Assembly (NCBI RefSeq): GCF_021696945.1
Contig: NZ_JACYHE010000005.1
Location: 1-64,000 of the forward strand
Source: Streptomyces sp. JJ36
GTDB taxonomy: Bacteria > Actinomycetota > Actinomycetes > Streptomycetales > Streptomycetaceae
Direction of reading: 5' to 3'
DNA length: 64,000 nt
Shown: in pieces, positions 44,303-53,708 of the stretch
Position numbering within the stretch: position 1 is the stretch's first letter
How the letters are laid out: each line of letters starts with the position of its first letter
Notes under the pieces: generated by a model
What the model was told of the DNA's origin: nothing
Databases searched by the model: none
The model's input: the letters and a program-made list of their open reading frames with translations, nothing else
Program-made: the position numbers and the translations under genes

Positions 44303-45580
44303 GTGATCGACCTTCGCCTTCTCCGTGACGACCCCGACCGTGTGCGCGCGTCGCAGCGCGCCCGTGGAGAGGACGTCGACGTCGTCGACGCCCTGCTCGC
44401 CGCCGACGAGCAGCGCCGCTCGGCCGGCGTCCGCTTCGACCAGCTCCGCTCCGAGCAGAAGCAGCTCGGCAAGCAGATCCCCAAGGCGCAGGGTGAGGAG
44501 AAGGAGGAGCTGCTGCGGAAGGCCGGCGAGCTCTCCGCCGCGGTGAAGGCCGCCGACGCCGAGCGGGACCAGGCCACCGAGGAGGCCCAGCGGCTGGCGC
44601 TCCGGCTGGGCAACCTCGTGCACCCCGAGGTGCCGGTCGGCGGCGAGGAGGACTTCACGGTCCGGGAGACGCTGGGCACACACCGGGACTTCGCCGCCGA
44701 GGGCTTCGATCCCCGGGACCACCTGGAGCTGGGCCGGATGCTCGGGGCGATCGACACCGAGCGCGGCGCGAAGGTCTCCGGCGCCCGCTTCTACTACCTG
44801 ACGGGCGTCGGCGCCCTGCTGGAGCTGGCGCTGGTGAACGCCGCGCTCGCCCAGGCGACCGAGGCCGGCTTCACCCCGATGCTGACGCCCGCGCTGGTCA
44901 AGCCGCAGGCCATGGAGGGCACCGGCTTCCTCGGCCAGGCCGCGCAGGACGTCTACCACCTGGAGCAGGACGACCTCTACCTGGTCGGCACCTCCGAGGT
45001 CCCGCTGGCCGCGTACCACCTGGAGGAGATCCTCGAGGCGGACCGGCTGCCGCTGCGTTACGCGGGCTTCTCCCCGTGCTTCCGGCGGGAGGCCGGCTCG
45101 TACGGGAAGGACACCCGCGGCATCTTCCGCGTCCACCAGTTCGACAAGGTGGAGATGTTCTCCTTCGTCGCCCCGGAGGACGCGGAGGCAGAGCACGCGC
45201 GGCTGCTGGAGTGGGAGAAGCAGTGGCTCACCGCCCTGGAGCTGCCCTTCCGGGTGATCGACGTGGCCACCGGCGACCTGGGCGCCTCGGCCTCCCGCAA
45301 GTACGACTGCGAGGCGTGGATCCCCACCCAGGAGAAGTACCGCGAGCTGACCTCCACCTCGAACTGCGACACCTTCCAGGCCCGCCGGCTCGCCGTCCGG
45401 ATGCGGGAGGGCAAGACGGTACGGCCGCTGGCGACGCTGAACGGCACGCTGTGCGCCGTGCCCCGGACCATCGTGGCGCTGCTGGAGAACCACCAGCAGG
45501 CGGACGGCTCGGTGCGGGTGCCCGAGGTACTGCGGCCGTATCTCGGCGGCCGCGAGGTGCTGGAGCCGGTCGCCCGGTGA
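44303..45580 (+). CDS. serS: Seryl-tRNA synthetase
   Basis: 425 residues. The N-terminal coiled-coil tRNA-binding arm (about 25-100) is followed by a class II catalytic core: [16 protein letters not shown] (motif 1 area), [37 protein letters not shown] (motif 2) and [18 protein letters not shown] (motif 3). It charges tRNA-Ser, one of which is encoded at 19161. The GTG at 44303 starts [18 protein letters not shown], the normal N-terminus. It overlaps the HAD gene by GTGA. Confidence 0.97.
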   Translation: MIDLRLLRDDPDRVRASQRARGEDVDVVDALLAADEQRRSAGVRFDQLRSEQKQLGKQIPKAQGEEKEELLRKAGELSAAVKAADAERDQATEEAQRLALRLGNLVHPEVPVGGEEDFTVRETLGTHRDFAAEGFDPRDHLELGRMLGAIDTERGAKVSGARFYYLTGVGALLELALVNAALAQATEAGFTPMLTPALVKPQAMEGTGFLGQAAQDVYHLEQDDLYLVGTSEVPLAAYHLEEILEADRLPLRYAGFSPCFRREAGSYGKDTRGIFRVHQFDKVEMFSFVAPEDAEAEHARLLEWEKQWLTALELPFRVIDVATGDLGASASRKYDCEAWIPTQEKYRELTSTSNCDTFQARRLAVRMREGKTVRPLATLNGTLCAVPRTIVALLENHQQADGSVRVPEVLRPYLGGREVLEPVAR

Positions 45581-46431
45581 GCGGGGCGACGGACGACGCG
45601 GGGCCGGACTCCGCGGGAGACGGCACGCCGGGGTTCCCCTACCGGCTGATCGCCACCGACCTCGACGGGACCCTGCTGCGCTCGGACGACTCCGTCTCCG
45701 AGCGCACCCGGGCGGCGCTCGAGGCGGCCTGCGCGCGCGGCGCCGCGCACATCGTGGTGACCGGGCGGGCGGTGCCCTGGACCCGGCCGGTGCTGGAGGA
45801 CCTGGGGTACACCGGCCTCGCGGTGTGCGGGCAGGGCGCGCAGCTCTACCACGCGGGCGAGGACCGGCTGCTGACCTCGGTGACCCTGGACCGGCGGCTC
45901 GCCCAGACGGCGCTCGCCAAGATCGAGGCGGAGACCGGGCCGCTCGCCCTGGCGGCCTCCCGGGACGGGCTGGACGGCGAGGTGCTGGTCGGCCCCGGCT
46001 ACGCCGAAGGCGGCAGCGAGCTGCCCTCGCTGCCGCTGGACGACCCGGCGGAGCTGTGGGCGCGACCGCTGAACAAGCTCTACCTCCAGCACCCGCGGCT
46101 GCCCGACGACGAACTGGCCCGGGTGGCCCGCGAGGTCGCGGGCGACCTGGTGAGCGTGACGCTCTCGGGTCCGCGGATCGTGGAACTGGTGCCGCTCGGC
46201 CTCAGCAAGGCCCGGGGCCTGTCGCTGGCCGCGCGCCGGCTCGGGCTGTCCTCGGAGGACGCGCTGGCCTTCGGGGACATGCCGAACGACATCCCCCTGT
46301 TCGCCTGGGCCCGGCACGGCGTGGCGATGGCGAACGCGCACCCGGAGCTGCGCGCGGTCGCCGACGAGGTGACGGCCTCGCACGACGCGGACGGCATCGC
46401 GGTGGTGCTGGAGAAGCTGCTCGCAGGGTGA
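45577..46431 (+). CDS. HAD-superfamily hydrolase, Cof type
   Basis: 284 residues, GTG overlapping the serS stop, so translationally coupled. HAD motif I is [14 protein letters not shown] (nucleophile Asp), motif II lies in HIVVTGRA, the cap is the Cof-type alpha/beta module (about 95-200), and motif IV is [15 protein letters not shown]. It is a sugar-phosphate or cofactor phosphatase. The link to serS is conserved in Streptomyces and the substrate is unknown. Its end marks the left border of the island remnant. Confidence 0.93.
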   Translation: MSGATDDAGPDSAGDGTPGFPYRLIATDLDGTLLRSDDSVSERTRAALEAACARGAAHIVVTGRAVPWTRPVLEDLGYTGLAVCGQGAQLYHAGEDRLLTSVTLDRRLAQTALAKIEAETGPLALAASRDGLDGEVLVGPGYAEGGSELPSLPLDDPAELWARPLNKLYLQHPRLPDDELARVAREVAGDLVSVTLSGPRIVELVPLGLSKARGLSLAARRLGLSSEDALAFGDMPNDIPLFAWARHGVAMANAHPELRAVADEVTASHDADGIAVVLEKLLAG

Positions 46432-46562
46432 GGCCGCCGGGCCGCGGCCCCGGGGCCGGAAGGCACGGCACCACCCGGGGCCGTAGCGTGGACGGGCAGA
46501 GGGGGCGGGGTACGGGCGCCTGTACGGAACGCCGCGTACCGCCCGCGCCCACCGGCGTCGGC

Positions 46563-47420
46563 CTACGCCGCAAGCCCCGTCGGCTCCGCCCGCGTCTTCA
46601 GCGTCAGGAAGACCACGTTCAGGTCGTCGACTTCCTCATCACCGAAAACCTCGTCCAGCGGCCAGCGGCTGAACGCCGAGTTCTGGTAGAGGTCCTTCAG
46701 ATCGATCCGGCCGTTCACCACGATGTAGTCGATGATCTGTTCCAGCAGGTCCATCTGGCGCGCGGACAGGTCGTGCGAGGTCATGAAGTCCGCGAACGCC
46801 GTCTCGGCTGCCTGCCGGTCCAAGCCGCGGATGCGGCGCAGGAACAAGCCGAGGCCGCCGTCCTTCTCGCGCACATGGTCGAGGTCGTCCTGCGAGGCCA
46901 CTCCTTCAGCGAGGAAAACCTCGGCCAGATCCGTCAGGTCGACAGCGGTGATCTGCTCGTTGGTATAGAGCTTGTGTACGGCGGGGAGGTCCTGGTGGGC
47001 GAGCAGGTAGGTGCGGGCCTTCTGCCGAAGCGTTCCTCGTCCGTTCCCTGAGGTACGCCCCGTAGCTCCTGCTCCGTGACGGGGCCCAGCTCGTCGTCGA
47101 ACTCGGTATAGACGACCCTCCGCTTGGCCTTGTCGTCGACCAGCCGCACGAGACCGCGCAGACTGCGCCGCATGTGCTCCAGCATCGGAACGGTGACGTC
47201 CCGCCACCACTCCTCGCCGGCAACAGCCTCCAGAAGGGTGACCTGGTCACGTACGGCAGGGATATTGGTCTTGTGGACGAGGTCCTGGGCGATCTCCTGC
47301 ACGCGCGTGGACAGCCGACCGTACTCCTTGTCACCCTCCAGTGCGGCGAGCTGGAGCCCATAGGTGGTGAGGTCGAACCGCTTGGCCTCCTCACCCTCGG
47401 CGGGCGAGTACGCCCACGTC
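46563..47420 (-). pseudogene. hsdR remnant: C-terminal fragment of a type I restriction R subunit, with frameshift
   Basis: Two reading frames together encode about 285 residues resembling the C-terminal end of EcoEI-type HsdR. The first part reads AEGEEAKRFDLTTYGLQLAAL, VQEIAQDLVHKTNIPAVRDQ and EEWWRDVTVPMLEHMRRSLR. The second part reads RQKARTYLLAHQDLPAVHKL and ends KTRAEPTGLAA. One missing base near 47026 (TTC-GGCAG where TTCCGGCAG would continue the protein) breaks the frame between the parts. The helicase and nuclease parts are absent, and the fragment's 5' end runs directly into the XRE gene. It cannot make an active restriction enzyme. Confidence 0.82.
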
Positions 47421-48134
47421 CGCAGGCTTGGAGAGGAGACTGCTCGTCCCGTTGTACTCCATGTACACGAGACGCTCGTACTCCGGCGTTTCGATCACAG
47501 TAAGCGGACCCTCCACCCCTGCGTGCTCTCCTCGCTCCAGGGGCATCACCTGAAGCACCACGTTGGAACGCTCAGCGCAAGTGAGCAGGTGAGCATACTG
47601 CGCCTTCATCGTCTCGGCACCACCCATGCGGCGACGGAGCGCGGCCTCTTCGATGATGGTGGTCACGACACAGACCGGAGCACGCGTGAGTAGCGCCGCT
47701 CGCTCCATACGCGCGAGGACCAACTGCTCCACCTGCTCTTCCCCCAGGGGCGGAAAACCACACCGAAGCACTGCACGGGCATAGTCCTCTGTCTGCAGAA
47801 GCCCATCGATGAGGTGCGTACACCAAGACGCCACGCTCAGCGCCTCCTGCTCGAGCTGCACGAAGCCCTGAAAATGCTCGGGGTACCGCTCCAGGTGCAG
47901 GTACTTGCTCGCTGCGCCGATGACGCCTCCCGCGTCGAGCGCCTTCTCGGCCGCGTCGATGAACTCGTCCGTCGCCGGCTTGGCGCAGGTCTCCACCGCG
48001 CTCACGGCCGCGCCCGTGTAGTTCATGCGGCTCCCGAGGTCATTCTGCGAGAGTCCCACGCCGCCCCGCATCAGCCGCAGAACCTCGGCGAAGTACTGCC
48101 CGGCCGGGGAGGCTACCTTCTTGCCAGATGCCAT
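47391..48134 (-). CDS. XRE-family regulator (DUF5753), C-terminus truncated and fused to hsdR sequence
   Basis: 247 residues, shorter than the usual 280-300. The helix-turn-helix domain (about 10-65) has LRLMRGGVGLSQNDLGSRMN. The DUF5753 domain includes LHLERYPEHFQGFVQLEQEA and WCTHLIDGLLQTEDYARAVL. The normal ending is lost. After PADV the frame runs GVLARRG-stop, and the same bases in another frame begin the hsdR remnant (WAYSPAEGEEAKRFDL). This marks a deletion junction near 47410-47425. It is divergent from the ATP-binding protein at 48260. It may still bind DNA, but ligand or partner control may be altered. Confidence 0.85.
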   Translation of the reverse strand: MASGKKVASPAGQYFAEVLRLMRGGVGLSQNDLGSRMNYTGAAVSAVETCAKPATDEFIDAAEKALDAGGVIGAASKYLHLERYPEHFQGFVQLEQEALSVASWCTHLIDGLLQTEDYARAVLRCGFPPLGEEQVEQLVLARMERAALLTRAPVCVVTTIIEEAALRRRMGGAETMKAQYAHLLTCAERSNVVLQVMPLERGEHAGVEGPLTVIETPEYERLVYMEYNGTSSLLSKPADVGVLARRG

Positions 48135-48259
48135 CGTGCCGCCACCACCCCCTCATCTCGGCTCAACGCCCCTCAACCCGGCCCTGGCTGGGGGCACCAG
48201 CCACGTCCGTTGACATGCAACTACTACCGAACGTAGCGGCCCGTAGTGACTCTGGTCAC

Positions 48260-48751
48260 ATGAACCAGGAAAGTCAGGGGACCGACCCCGCGCTCACTGC
48301 TCTCGTCTGGCGGCGTCGGTATCCGCCCACGCCCCGCAGCGTCACCCTCTCCCGCCACCATGCGTCGCACGTACTCGCCGAGTGGAACGTGGGAAGAGCC
48401 GATGTCGCCGCGACGGAACTGGTCGTGTCCGAACTGGTGACCAACGTCGTCCAGCACGGGCGTGTGCCCGGCCGGCTCGTGGAGCTGCGGGTGACGTACG
48501 ACCTGGCGAAGACCGTCACTCTCGAGGTGTCCGACGCCGGGGACTGGCGGCCGCCCCCAGCACCTGCCCGCAACCCCGGCGAGATGGCCGAGTCGGGGCG
48601 CGGGCTCGCGCTCGTGGCGGCGTTCGCTGATGCATGGGGCGTACGGGGCCGGGAGGTCGGCAAGACGGTGTGGGCCCGCCTGGTGGTGGAACAGGCGCCC
48701 TCAGGGCCTCCTCCACACTCGCATGTGTCACCGATAGTGGCCGATACCTGA
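48260..48751 (+). CDS. RsbW-like ATP-binding protein
   Basis: 163 residues from ATG 48260. GHKL motifs are TELVVSELVTNVVQHG (N box), LEVSDAGDWRPP (G1) and ESGRGLALVAAFADAWGV (G2). Small kinases of this type frequently accompany XRE/DUF397 pairs in Streptomyces, and here it is divergent from a truncated XRE gene across 125 bp. The promoter region contains CTACTACCGAACGTAGCGG, an imperfect inverted arrangement. No anti-anti-sigma partner is nearby. Confidence 0.88.
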   Translation: MNQESQGTDPALTALVWRRRYPPTPRSVTLSRHHASHVLAEWNVGRADVAATELVVSELVTNVVQHGRVPGRLVELRVTYDLAKTVTLEVSDAGDWRPPPAPARNPGEMAESGRGLALVAAFADAWGVRGREVGKTVWARLVVEQAPSGPPPHSHVSPIVADT

Positions 48752-48836
48752 CTCTGTGCTTGACGTGCTGTCAGGTGTGATGCCAGTCTCGTTCTCAGCA
48801 ACCACGCGAATACGGTGCATACGGCTGCACCAGGTC

Positions 48837-48864
48837 CTATGGCCGCCCCACGGGGCGGCCATAG
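48837..48864. terminator. Perfect 13-bp stem hairpin 20 bp before the DUF3800 gene
   Basis: CTATGGCCGCCCC is followed by AC and the exact complement GGGGCGGCCATAG. It may terminate the ATP-binding gene (stop 86 bp upstream) or, because it lies immediately before the DUF3800 ribosome site, act as an operator or attenuator. Confidence 0.55.
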
Positions 48865-48883
48865 TGTTGTCGAGAGGTCCCTT

Positions 48884-49798
48884 GTGCACCTGTGCTACAT
48901 CGACGAGGCGGGGAACGGCCAGATGCTGACCCCCGCCGCCCCCGCTGCTCCGCCGGTCCTCGTCATCGGCGGCTTCACCGTGGACCGCACGCATGTGAAG
49001 TCCTTGACGTGGGATTTCCTCCAGGTGAAAAAGCAGTTCCGGCCTCAGTTGCGCCGCTTCCCGCATCTGTCCGAAGTGATCCGCACGGAGATCAAAGGCT
49101 CGGACGTACGCCGCGACCTGCGTGCGGGGAACCGCAACTCGCGCCGTGCGGCCCTGCTCCTCATCGATGCGCTACTGGGGATACTGGAGCGGTACGACGC
49201 CCGCGTGCTCGCCCGCGTATGGGTGAAGGAGGAGGGGCGGGTCGTCGACGAGACGGGCGTCTACAGCTCGTCCATCAGCGCTCTCACGGAGAACTTCCAG
49301 GAGCAGCTCGCCCACGAGCACTCACGCGGCATGCTGGTGCTCGACAGCCGTACGAAAGTGAAGAACGCGCCCAACGTCCACTGCGTGACGACGCGCAAGT
49401 ACCGCAGCGGCGGGGACGGCTACCGCGGGATCATCGAGTCGCCAGTGTTCGGGCACAGCGATACGCACACGCTGCTCCAGCTGGCGGACCTCCTCGTGTC
49501 CTCGATGCTGTTCCCTCTCGCGTGTCAGGCCTACACCAGCGACCTGACGTGGAACGTGCACTGCGACGGGGCGTACGAGTCGCTGCGCCGGCGTATCGGC
49601 GAGCGGCTGCGTAAGCGGCAGTTCCGCTGGCGGGATCCGGGCGGCAAGTGGAAGGGCGGCATCGTCGTTTCCGACCGGCGCTTCGGCCGGTCCGGAAGCT
49701 GGATGCTCTCCCAGCGGGCCTCCACGAAGGCGCGGATTCCCGCACCTGCCGGACCGGCACGCCTCCCGTACCCCGAGGACGCCCCTCCCCTCCCCTGA
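48884..49798 (+). CDS. DUF3800 protein (predicted nuclease-like)
   Basis: 304 residues from GTG 48884 (GAGAGG 7 nt upstream). The N-terminus HLCYIDEAGNGQM carries the YxDEAG/S motif of DUF3800. Later blocks are GMLVLDSR and THTLLQLADLLVSSM, giving Asp residues in an RNase H-like pattern. Family members are found in phages, mobile elements and defence islands; activity has not been defined in my knowledge. Base composition is a little less GC-rich than neighbours. It sits beside the hsdR remnant, so it is probably part of the same acquired island. Confidence 0.88.
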   Translation: MHLCYIDEAGNGQMLTPAAPAAPPVLVIGGFTVDRTHVKSLTWDFLQVKKQFRPQLRRFPHLSEVIRTEIKGSDVRRDLRAGNRNSRRAALLLIDALLGILERYDARVLARVWVKEEGRVVDETGVYSSSISALTENFQEQLAHEHSRGMLVLDSRTKVKNAPNVHCVTTRKYRSGGDGYRGIIESPVFGHSDTHTLLQLADLLVSSMLFPLACQAYTSDLTWNVHCDGAYESLRRRIGERLRKRQFRWRDPGGKWKGGIVVSDRRFGRSGSWMLSQRASTKARIPAPAGPARLPYPEDAPPLP

Positions 49799-49922
49799 GG
49801 GGAGCAGGCCGCCAAGGCCGAAGGGCCGAGCAGGCCGGTCTGTCCGGCAAGGCCGCCGCAGCGGGGCGGCGCTGAGGCCCGCGCCGTCCCGCTCCACAGA
49901 GCTCCGGGGGAGCCCTGCCGGG

Positions 49923-50741
49923 TTACTGCTCCGCGGCCAGGGTGAGGGTCCGCAGCTTGCGGCCGGCCAGCCAGGTGCCGCCCACGGTGACCACGGTCAG
50001 CAGCACCACGGACACCGGCAGGCTCACCTCGGAGGTGACCAGCCCGCCCCCGGCGATCCGCTCGGCGAGCGAGAGCGCCCACTGCTGCACGGAGAGGGTG
50101 CGGGCGCCGGGCACCACGTTGCCCACCAGCGCCTCCCAGACCAGGGCGTAGACCAGGCCGATGACCACGGCGTGCCGGCTGACGGTGCCCAGCAGCAGGA
50201 AGAGCGCGCTGTAGGCGAGGGAGGCGACGACGGCCGAGACGGCGAAGGCGACCGCGAGCTGCTGGCTGTTGCCGTTCAGCACGAAGCCCGCGATCAGCGT
50301 GGGCACCGCCGCGAAGGCCAGGGTGACGCCGAAGGCGATGAAGAGCTTGGTGAGGATGACCGTGGGCCGCCGCAGCGGCTTGGCCAGCAGATAGACGATC
50401 GAGCCGTCGTCGATCTCCGGGCCGATGGCGCCGGTGCCGGCGATGACGCCGACCAGCGGGAGCATCGCGGAGAGCGCGAAGGTGGTGAGCAGGTCGGCGG
50501 TCACCGTGTCGTCGGCGCCCACCACGGCCCGTACGGCCGCGGAGACCGCGAGCAGCAGCGCGGGCAGGGCGCAGAGCAGCAAGGCGCGGCGGCGCCCGAG
50601 GAGAGCGCGGTAGGTGAGCCGGCCGACGGTGGGGTGGTAGAGGGCGGGGCCCTGGGTGGGCGCGCCGGCCCGGGCCGCGGGCCCCGGGCCGCCGGGGCCG
50701 GGCTCGGGGCTGCGGTGGGTGCTGTCGGTCGTCGCTGACAT
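49923..50741 (-). CDS. ABC-2 type transporter permease
   Basis: 272 residues. The N-terminal cytoplasmic segment (GPALYHPTVGRLTYRALLGRRR) leads to about six membrane segments: LLLCALPALLLAVSAAVRA, LLTTFALSAMLPLVGVIAG, LFIAFGVTLAFAAVPTLI, LAVAFAVSAVVASLAYSAL, HAVVIGLVYALVWEALVG and VSVVLLTVVTVGGTWLAG. EIDDGSIVYLLAKPLRR is the typical ABC-2 coupling region. It pairs with the ATPase gene 16 bp upstream. The substrate is unknown. Confidence 0.9.
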   Translation of the reverse strand: MSATTDSTHRSPEPGPGGPGPAARAGAPTQGPALYHPTVGRLTYRALLGRRRALLLCALPALLLAVSAAVRAVVGADDTVTADLLTTFALSAMLPLVGVIAGTGAIGPEIDDGSIVYLLAKPLRRPTVILTKLFIAFGVTLAFAAVPTLIAGFVLNGNSQQLAVAFAVSAVVASLAYSALFLLLGTVSRHAVVIGLVYALVWEALVGNVVPGARTLSVQQWALSLAERIAGGGLVTSEVSLPVSVVLLTVVTVGGTWLAGRKLRTLTLAAEQ

Positions 50742-50757
50742 GGTTCTTCGTTCCCCT

Positions 50758-51675
50758 TCAGGCCGCGACCAGGTACGAGAAGACGCTCTCCAGGGACTCG
50801 TCGGACGGCGAGACCGTGTGGAGCCGGATGCCGTGCTCCCGGGCGAGGCGCGGGAGCAGTGCGGTGAAGCGTCCGAAGTCGACGGCCTGGACGCGCAGGG
50901 CGCCCTCGGACTGGTCGAGTTCGATGCCGGCGGTGCTGGCGTCGGCGATGAGCGCGGCGGCGAGGGCGCGGTCGTCGCTGGAGCGCACGAGATAGCGGTG
51001 CGGGCGGTCCGTCATCAGGCGCCGGATCTTGCGGAAGTTGCCGCTGGCGGCGTGCCGGCCGGCGACGATCACCTCGATGTGCGAGGCGAGCTGCTCGACC
51101 TCCTCCAGGATGTGGGAGGAGAAGAGCACGGTGCGCCCGTCCTCGCCCATGGTGCGCAGGAGCTGCATCAGGTGCATGCGCTGGCGCGGGTCCATGCCGT
51201 TGAACGGTTCGTCGAGCAGCAGCACGGACGGCTCGTGGACCAGGGCGGAGGCCATCTTGACGCGCTGCCGCATGCCCTTGCTGTAGGTGCCGATGCGCCG
51301 GTCGGCGGCGTGCTCCATCTCGACGGTGGCCAGCGCCCGGCGGGTGGCGGCGCCCGGGTCGGGCAGCCCGTGCAGCTCGGCGTTGGCCAGGACGAACTCG
51401 CCGCCGGTGAGGAAGTCGTACATGCCCTCGCGTTCGGGCACCAGTCCGATCTCGCGGTAGACCCCCTCGTTCCGCCAGATCGTCGCGCCGTCGAGGGTGA
51501 CGCTTCCGGTGGAGGGGGCCAGGAAGCCGCTCATCATGTGGATGAGGGTGGACTTGCCGGCGCCGTTGGGGCCGAGCAGGCCGGTGACGCCGGGGCCGAT
51601 GGTCATGGTGATGTCGTTGACGGCGACGACGTTCCCGAACCAGCGGGAGGTGTGGTCGATCTGCAGAGTGCTCAT
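50758..51675 (-). CDS. ABC transporter ATP-binding protein
   Basis: 305 residues. Walker A GPNGAGKST (about 34-42), Q-loop PEREGMYDFL, signature YSKGMRQRV, Walker B VLLLDEPFNGMD and switch His in FSSHILEEVEQL. The C-terminal region after about 215 (RPHRYLVRSSDDRALAAAL) is the DUF4162-like extension found in ABC-2 drug/lipid exporters. It works with the adjacent permease. A second ATPase/permease pair upstream makes a four-gene operon on the minus strand. Confidence 0.93.
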   Translation of the reverse strand: MSTLQIDHTSRWFGNVVAVNDITMTIGPGVTGLLGPNGAGKSTLIHMMSGFLAPSTGSVTLDGATIWRNEGVYREIGLVPEREGMYDFLTGGEFVLANAELHGLPDPGAATRRALATVEMEHAADRRIGTYSKGMRQRVKMASALVHEPSVLLLDEPFNGMDPRQRMHLMQLLRTMGEDGRTVLFSSHILEEVEQLASHIEVIVAGRHAASGNFRKIRRLMTDRPHRYLVRSSDDRALAAALIADASTAGIELDQSEGALRVQAVDFGRFTALLPRLAREHGIRLHTVSPSDESLESVFSYLVAA

Positions 51676-51724
51676 GGGCGCGGCCCGTTCCTTCGGAGGC
51701 TGGCGGTGGGCGACGGGTGGACGG

Positions 51725-52660
51725 TCACAGCCCCGCCTTGCGGTAGCGGCGCAGGAGCAGGGCGTACGCGCCGGCGATGAGGGCGGCGGTGACGAGCAGG
51801 TAGACGGCGCCCTGGCCGGCGCTCGGCTCGACCTGCCCGGGGAAGCCGCTGGGCCCGCCGAGCAGGGCCGACTGGAAGCCGTCCATCAGGGTGCCCGGGG
51901 AGCCGAGCGCCAGCCAGGCGACGACGCCGGAGCTGTCCTGCTCGAAGGCGATCGCCTGCAGTGCGCTCATCAGCATGTACGGGAGGGTGAGCACGGCGAT
52001 GACGGCGGCGACGCCGAATCCGCGCCGCGGAGTGGCGGCCGCGATCACGAGACCGATCGCCGCGTGCAGCACCGCGAAGAGCGCGGAGAAGAGGAGCCCC
52101 TTGGCGAGGCCCTCGGTCTGCTCGGTGAAGTCCAGCTTCGCCAGCAGGGCACCGACGTAGAAGATCACGACGGGGGCCGCGGTGAAGACGAAGAGGGCGG
52201 CGGAGAGCGCCGCGAACTTGGCGCTGACGTAGTCGTTGCGCTCGATGGGCCGGGAGAAGTAGAGCGGGACCGTCTTGAAGCGCAGGTCGAGCGAGACGGC
52301 CTGCGGCGCGGCGGCGGCCACGAAGATGCCGATGACCGGCTGCAGGAGGATGGCGTACTCGGTGTAGGCGACGGGGAGTTCGTCGGCCTGGGTGGTCACG
52401 GCCACCGCCACGATGATCGCCGCGGGCACGCACATCACGGCGAGCAGCAGCATCGGCAGCACCTTGGACTTCGCCGCCCGGCCGAGTCCGTACGCGCCGC
52501 GGAGCGACTGCACGAAGAGCGAGCGGCGGGCGTACGCGCGGCCGAGGCGGGGGCCGTCGTAGCCGCGGTAGCCGATGTTGTGGATGACGTCCTCGCCGTG
52601 CTGCGGGGCGAGGGTGGGTGCGCCGGCGGTGCGGCCGGTCGCTCCGGGCTCAGGCGACAT
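51725..52660 (-). CDS. ABC-2 type transporter permease
   Basis: 311 residues from ATG 52660, which overlaps the end of the upstream ATPase gene by 11 bp. An N-terminal cytoplasmic segment, VIHNIGYRGYDGPRLGRAYA (a conserved start for this family), leads to about six membrane segments between residues 70 and 305. LRFKTVPLYFSRPIERNDYV is the coupling region. The extra permease suggests that two different permeases and two ATPases combine, or that two related exporters are co-expressed. Confidence 0.92.
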   Translation of the reverse strand: MSPEPGATGRTAGAPTLAPQHGEDVIHNIGYRGYDGPRLGRAYARRSLFVQSLRGAYGLGRAAKSKVLPMLLLAVMCVPAAIIVAVAVTTQADELPVAYTEYAILLQPVIGIFVAAAAPQAVSLDLRFKTVPLYFSRPIERNDYVSAKFAALSAALFVFTAAPVVIFYVGALLAKLDFTEQTEGLAKGLLFSALFAVLHAAIGLVIAAATPRRGFGVAAVIAVLTLPYMLMSALQAIAFEQDSSGVVAWLALGSPGTLMDGFQSALLGGPSGFPGQVEPSAGQGAVYLLVTAALIAGAYALLLRRYRKAGL

Positions 52661-53708
52661 CGCCGGGGCCCCCTTCCTGCGGGCGGGTTGCCGCGAGTTC
52701 GCGCTGGGCTGGGGTGGTGCGGGGCGCGGGGGCACCCGGGGCGGCGGCGTCCTGCGGGGCGGCCGTCTCCGGGGCGCCCTCGGAGAAGACCTCGGCGATG
52801 CGGTGCCGCCGCTGCTCCATGCGGACCAGGCCGAGCCCGAGCCCGGCGACGGCGTCGCGGACGGTGTCGTGCACGGCCGGGTCGGCGGCGTCGACGAGCA
52901 GCAGGTGACCGCTGCCGGGGGCGCCCACGCCGGGGCTCTCCACACCGAGGCCCGCGTCGGTCAGCGCGGTGCGCAGCGCCGCGGTGCCGTCCGGGTGGTC
53001 GTCGGTGTCGGTGACCTCGACCGCGAGCCAGGCGGTGCCCTGGGTGAAGTCGGCGGTGGCGGAGGAGCGCAGCAGCCGGCCGCCGTCCACGACCACCACG
53101 TGGTCGCAGGTGCGTTCGAGCTCGCCGAGGAGGTGGGAGGTGACCAGGACCGAGATGCCGAAGTCGGTGTGGACCCGGCGGATCAGCCCGAGCATGTCGT
53201 CCCGGCCGACGGGGTCGAGGCCGTTGGTGGGCTCGTCGAGCAGCACCAGCCGCGGGTCGTGGACGAGCGCCTGGGCGAGCTTCACGCGCTGCTTCATGCC
53301 CGTGGAGTAGCCTCCCATCGCGCGGTAGCGCTCCTCGTAGAGGCCGACGTGGCGCAGGGTGTCGGCAGTGCGCTCGCGGGCGGCCGCGGCCGGGAGGCCG
53401 GACATCCGGGCCATGTGCACGACGAACTCGGTCGCGGAGACGTCGGGCGGCAGGCAGTCGTGCTCGGGCATGTAGCCGACGCGCTCACGGATGGCGCTGC
53501 CCTCCCGGGACACGTCCATGCCGAGGACGGTGGCGCCGCCCTCGGTGGCGGGTGCCAGTCCGAGCAGGATCTTGAGGAGGGTCGACTTGCCGGCCCCGTT
53601 GGCCCCCACCAGACCGGTGACGCCCGGTGTGATGTCCACGGTCAGCCGGTCGAGTGCGGTCACCCGTGGGTACCGCTTGGTCAGGCTCTGGGTCGCGATC
53701 ACAGTCAC
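52650..53708 (-). CDS. ABC transporter ATP-binding protein
   Basis: 352 residues from GTG 53708 (or GTG 53702, better spaced to GAGG). Walker A GANGAGKST, Q-loop EHDCLPPDVSATEFV, signature YSTGMKQRV, Walker B LVLLDEPTNGLD and switch His in VTSHLLGELERT. The C-terminal DUF4162-like domain follows from about 225. An upstream in-frame extension to 53987 is rejected: it is only a Pro-Gly-Thr-Ala repeat from tandem DNA repeats. It is the first gene of the four-gene ABC operon. Confidence 0.92.
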   Translation of the reverse strand: MTVIATQSLTKRYPRVTALDRLTVDITPGVTGLVGANGAGKSTLLKILLGLAPATEGGATVLGMDVSREGSAIRERVGYMPEHDCLPPDVSATEFVVHMARMSGLPAAAARERTADTLRHVGLYEERYRAMGGYSTGMKQRVKLAQALVHDPRLVLLDEPTNGLDPVGRDDMLGLIRRVHTDFGISVLVTSHLLGELERTCDHVVVVDGGRLLRSSATADFTQGTAWLAVEVTDTDDHPDGTAALRTALTDAGLGVESPGVGAPGSGHLLLVDAADPAVHDTVRDAVAGLGLGLVRMEQRRHRIAEVFSEGAPETAAPQDAAAPGAPAPRTTPAQRELAATRPQEGGPGDVA

